Shown: positions 61,236-64,000 of the stretch, piece by piece
How the letters are laid out: the number at the start of each line of letters is the position of its first letter
How positions within the stretch are numbered: position 1 is the stretch's first letter
Assembly (NCBI GenBank): GCA_964461535.1
Contig: CAYWUY010000007.1
Span: 3,665 to 67,664 of the forward strand
Length of the DNA stretch: 64,000 bases
Source: Flavipsychrobacter sp964461535
GTDB lineage: Bacteria; Bacteroidota; Bacteroidia; Chitinophagales; Chitinophagaceae
Direction: 5' to 3'
The notes under the pieces: model-generated
Told to the model about the DNA's origin: nothing
What the model saw: the letters and a program-made list of their open reading frames with translations, nothing else
Database searches by the model: none
Position numbers and translations under genes: made by a program

Positions 61236-63383
61236 TTACAGCCTCCACCTCAGCGATAGATTAATAACTCTACCGTCTATAGGTGCCCATAGTGGCTTAA
61301 ACGATGGGTTTTGAATACTCCCTATAAACAAACGCTCTACCTTACTCATACGGTAGTCTAGCAGGTTCTCACCGTTCAGTACCACCATTACATGTTTGCC
61401 AAAGTTACGTTGCACCATAGCAGCTATAAAAAAGTAGTCTGGCGTTAGTGTGCCATCGTATCTGTATTGTGCACCTGTATACGACCCCTCTAGCCCTACT
61501 CTCCATTGCTTCCACTCTTTTACAGCAACAAAGGCAGCTCTGTGTTTCGGTGTTAGTACTAATTGATTTTTGGTTATACTGTAGTCAGTATGTGTTTGCG
61601 TGTATGTGTAGCCTATGTATAGCTCCCAGTGTTCTATTTGTAGTTTTATATAACTATCCGAACCCATTGTTTTTGTTGGTGTACTTAAATTTGCTACAGA
61701 CATCCCATTACTGAATATGTACAGTCCTAAAGGGCTATTGATTTTAGTGTAAAAGAAAGCTTGGTTAATAAAGAAAGTTGCATCCTCGTTTAGCTCTCTT
61801 TTATAGTTTGCCTCAAGGTTATATCCATAAGATGTTTCTGCATGTACTTGCTTAGCCGGTGGGTTTACATTAATGGGACTATATTCAAAATTTTGCGGTG
61901 CTAACGGATTAGGAGTTTTATATCCCATACCCATTCCTGCACGCAGGGCTATGCTGTTATTAAATCTATGTATAGCTGCTACTCTTGGCAATATGAAATT
62001 TCCGTAGGTAGTATGCTTGTCTGCTCGTATGCCTAGCTCTATGTTAGTTTTCTTGTATTGCTTGTTATACTGTGCAAACACACCATATGTCAGGTTATTA
62101 AACGTACTAAGGTTGACATTTTTGGGCGATATAGTTTTATACGCATCTCCCACCATAGTTATGCCCGATATTATGTTTCCTTTCATAAGGGGCGCCACAA
62201 TAGATGCTTCATTATAGTAGCTGTTTTGACTTGCCTCATAAGCTATTCCTTGTGTATTATTCACTCTGTTGAAAATGCTGTAGTTGCCTTTTAATGTTAT
62301 TCTTAGCTTACCCTTGGTACGCCTCTCTAGGGCATACTCTATAGTATTCCGCAGGGTCTTGTTACGTTCACTGTAGGTAGCTGTTGTTGGCTCATTATCG
62401 TCTAGCACGCTCATGTCTCCGCCTATTCTGTTATCTATAGCTAGGTTTGTTCCTACATACATCACTGTACTGCTATCCGGATACCAAAAGAATTTTGGAT
62501 GCAGCATAACAGTAGTAGCATTAGGCACATCGCTCATGCCATCGTCATTAACATCTACGGCCAGTTGTCTGTTATATCCGCCAAACATCGTATAGCCCCA
62601 CTTGTTATTACGCTTGGCTGCATAGCAATTGGCATTAAATTCTTTTAGTGTGGTAACGTTCACAAGTGCATCCAATTCCTGATCCATGGTTGGGCGTTTC
62701 GATATCAGGTTGATAAGCCCCCCTATAGCACCACCACCATATAGTGTACTGGCCGAGCCTTTAATAAGGTCTATCTGTTTCAAGTCTAGTGGCGGAATCG
62801 TAAGTATGCCAAAGCCTCCCGAAAAGCCATCATACATAGGCATGCCATCTCTAAGTATTTGTGTGTACTTGCCGTCTAGTCCTTGTATTCTTACATTACT
62901 GTTGCCCGTTGTTGCTGATGTTTGTTGTATTTGTATACCACTTACATCGCCTAATATGCTGGCTATATTTCCCGGTTTAATTCCTGCCTCTTCTTTCAAC
63001 TCTTCCGAGCCTAATACCTCTACTTTTTGTGGACTGTTTTCTATAGCCACATCATTACGTGTGGTAGACACAAATGTAACTTCTTCCAATTCCTCTAGGC
63101 GTGCCTGTAGTTGTATCCTAATGGTGTCTGTAGTGGCAAGCACCAGGGTGTCTTTCTTAAAATAGTTACTATAAAGTATCACTAAATTTTTAGCTTTCGC
63201 ACTGTCACTTATTACAGCTACCCCATACTGGTTAGTAATAGCTATAGGCTCATTATTACTATTTATTTGAGCCTGATATATAGGTAATCCATTGCTGGCG
63301 TCAGTAACTTTTATAATGTATTGATGTGCACTGCCTGTTATATTCAATATGCAGCATACCATCAAACTAATATATTGTTTCAT
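61236..63383 (-). CDS. TonB-dependent receptor with carboxypeptidase-like N-terminal domain
   Basis: A 715-residue outer-membrane receptor. A short signal peptide ends near GSAHQ (about 20). Residues ~20-95 form a carboxypeptidase-regulatory-like beta-sandwich, typical of Bacteroidota receptors. The plug (about 110-230) has NVRIQGLDGKYTQILRDGMPMYDG and IKGSASTLYGGGAIGGLIN, as in BtuB/colicin-type and metal receptors; the barrel ends LSLRWRL. The gene upstream encodes a small secreted His/Met-rich protein, so a metal ion or metal chelate is a reasonable substrate guess, not shown. It is 131 nt from that gene, with a hairpin between them. Confidence 0.9.
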   Translation of the reverse strand: MKQYISLMVCCILNITGSAHQYIIKVTDASNGLPIYQAQINSNNEPIAITNQYGVAVISDSAKAKNLVILYSNYFKKDTLVLATTDTIRIQLQARLEELEEVTFVSTTRNDVAIENSPQKVEVLGSEELKEEAGIKPGNIASILGDVSGIQIQQTSATTGNSNVRIQGLDGKYTQILRDGMPMYDGFSGGFGILTIPPLDLKQIDLIKGSASTLYGGGAIGGLINLISKRPTMDQELDALVNVTTLKEFNANCYAAKRNNKWGYTMFGGYNRQLAVDVNDDGMSDVPNATTVMLHPKFFWYPDSSTVMYVGTNLAIDNRIGGDMSVLDDNEPTTATYSERNKTLRNTIEYALERRTKGKLRITLKGNYSIFNRVNNTQGIAYEASQNSYYNEASIVAPLMKGNIISGITMVGDAYKTISPKNVNLSTFNNLTYGVFAQYNKQYKKTNIELGIRADKHTTYGNFILPRVAAIHRFNNSIALRAGMGMGYKTPNPLAPQNFEYSPINVNPPAKQVHAETSYGYNLEANYKRELNEDATFFINQAFFYTKINSPLGLYIFSNGMSVANLSTPTKTMGSDSYIKLQIEHWELYIGYTYTQTHTDYSITKNQLVLTPKHRAAFVAVKEWKQWRVGLEGSYTGAQYRYDGTLTPDYFFIAAMVQRNFGKHVMVVLNGENLLDYRMSKVERLFIGSIQNPSFKPLWAPIDGRVINLSLRWRL

Positions 63384-63497
63384 GTTCTTTTTTATTGTTG
63401 CTGTTTTTAAAATTAACCACCTGTGCTATCCGGCAATAGCATATCTATAAGGGCTAAAGCTAATTAGCATAACAAGTGGCTCTGTAAAATGTAAATA

Positions 63498-63516
63498 AAG
63501 GCAAAAGGTTTGCCTT
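63498..63516 (-). terminator. hairpin at the end of the His/Met-rich gene
   Basis: AAGGCAAA (63498-63505) pairs with TTTGCCTT (63509-63516), loop 3 nt, and overlaps the stop codon of the minus-strand gene; TTTATTTACATTTT follows on that strand. It could terminate or attenuate transcription into the TonB receptor gene. Confidence 0.55.
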
Positions 63517-63955
63517 AAACAAGCTTAATACACCTCACAATAGGAGGTCTAAGAATATCAGATAGATAATCGAATGAAAGAAATTGCTGCTGATTAATTG
63601 GGTATTGATCTCTTTTGCTAAAATAATGAATAGGCTGGTAGAGTAGTAGCTGCATAGCAGTTACCTGAAAACAGTAGGTAGTATTTACGTTGCTCTTAAC
63701 TATGGGTTGATGAGGTCTTTCGTGCTCTTGTTCTTTTTGCTCTGCCGACTCATGCTCCATACATTCAAATACATCGGGCATGTGCATCAGATGTACCAGT
63801 ACAAACTCAGCCATATTCATGTCAGGGTCCTCATCTTTACAGTGCTCATATACCATGCCTATATGGTGTAGTTCACCATTAGGCAATAGCACCGTGTCCG
63901 ATACCAATATTACCGACAACAGCACCACTAATATTTTTCTGATATAACCTAGCAT
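63515..63955 (-). CDS. small secreted or membrane-attached His/Met-rich protein
   Basis: I start at the ATG ending at 63955 (MLGYIRKILVVLLSVILVSD), which gives a signal peptide or anchor; the frame stays open to 63988. The 146-residue product has a cluster of possible metal ligands: HHIGMVYEHC, DMNMAEFVLVHLMHM, CMEHESAEQ and EHERPHQP. The C-terminal part (YQPIHYFSKRDQYP; SDILRPPIV) is like that of small proteins next to Bacteroidota metal-uptake or efflux genes, though I cannot name a family. With the TonB receptor downstream it suggests periplasmic metal handling (inference). Confidence 0.7.
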   Translation of the reverse strand: MLGYIRKILVVLLSVILVSDTVLLPNGELHHIGMVYEHCKDEDPDMNMAEFVLVHLMHMPDVFECMEHESAEQKEQEHERPHQPIVKSNVNTTYCFQVTAMQLLLYQPIHYFSKRDQYPINQQQFLSFDYLSDILRPPIVRCIKLV

Positions 63956-64000
63956 ATTACTATTGCAAATATCTACTATAACGCTCACATATTTACATAG

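Noticed and set aside
62686..63165. 159-residue frame opposite the third TonB receptor
   Set aside because: It is a shadow of the receptor's plug-coding region, rich in Pro/Ser, with no promoter or recognisable motif.

Overview
The window is a chromosomal stretch of an AT-rich member of the Bacteroidota, most likely in the Chitinophagaceae/Chitinophagales. Several things point there: TAnnTTTG-type -7 promoter elements, hardly any Shine-Dalgarno sequences, three proteins with the type IX secretion (T9SS) type B C-terminal domain, a PorP/SprF protein, bacillithiol-system YtxJ, the Bacteroidota lipoprotein acyltransferase Lnb, a DUF3822-rsmD-coaD operon, and TonB-dependent receptors with long beta-barrels. 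It is a draft scaffold with three 100-N placeholder gaps (2455-2554, 46944-47043, 58751-58850). One of these is an unmerged 55-nt contig overlap. I see no rRNA, tRNA, CRISPR array, insertion sequence or prophage.

Layout. 1-6.2 kb holds the end of the NAD(P)H-hydrate repair enzyme, then fructose-1,6-bisphosphatase, a gap-truncated lipoprotein and pyruvate carboxylase; two of these are gluconeogenic/anaplerotic. 6.2-14.6 kb is housekeeping: coaD-rsmD-DUF3822, a MATE exporter, ytxJ, fabD, and lolA plus ftsK. 14.8-21.8 kb is a probable surface-adhesin unit: a giant choice-of-anchor-L/type B CTD protein, PorP/SprF, and a PorE-like TPR/PD40/OmpA protein. 21.8-28.5 kb has a MocR-type regulator divergent from an EamA exporter, branched-chain aminotransferase, GNAT and DinB-like genes, followed by a methyltransferase and a persulfide-dioxygenase-like/rhodanese fusion. 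28.6-32 kb is a second large type B CTD protein.

32.2-40.8 kb is the most interesting region. A TPR histidine kinase and a receiver-only response regulator precede a membrane-anchored HEAT-repeat protein, a processive family-2 glycosyltransferase with QxxRW, and a 982-residue TPR protein ending in a YaiO-type outer-membrane barrel. This reads as a complete exopolysaccharide synthesis/export line under two-component control with no recognisable c-di-GMP (PilZ) part. A DUF4838/F5-8C glycosidase-like gene follows as its own unit.

43.2-48.7 kb carries two TonB receptors (FecA-like; heme/hemoglobin-type with an in-frame 10-G tract) flanking a methyltransferase. 48.7-52.7 kb is an unrecognised four-gene operon (TM2 protein, propeller-like secreted protein, two envelope/barrel-like proteins). 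53-56.6 kb encodes the three-subunit succinate dehydrogenase. 56.7-59.9 kb is a translationally coupled lnb - alpha/beta hydrolase - type B CTD operon. The window ends with a Rieske protein, tadA, a small unknown gene, and a third TonB receptor with a His/Met-rich small protein.

Genes are separated by strong, mostly bidirectional hairpin terminators, so transcription units can be drawn with fair confidence. Functions come from motif and family recognition by reading, not from database searches.
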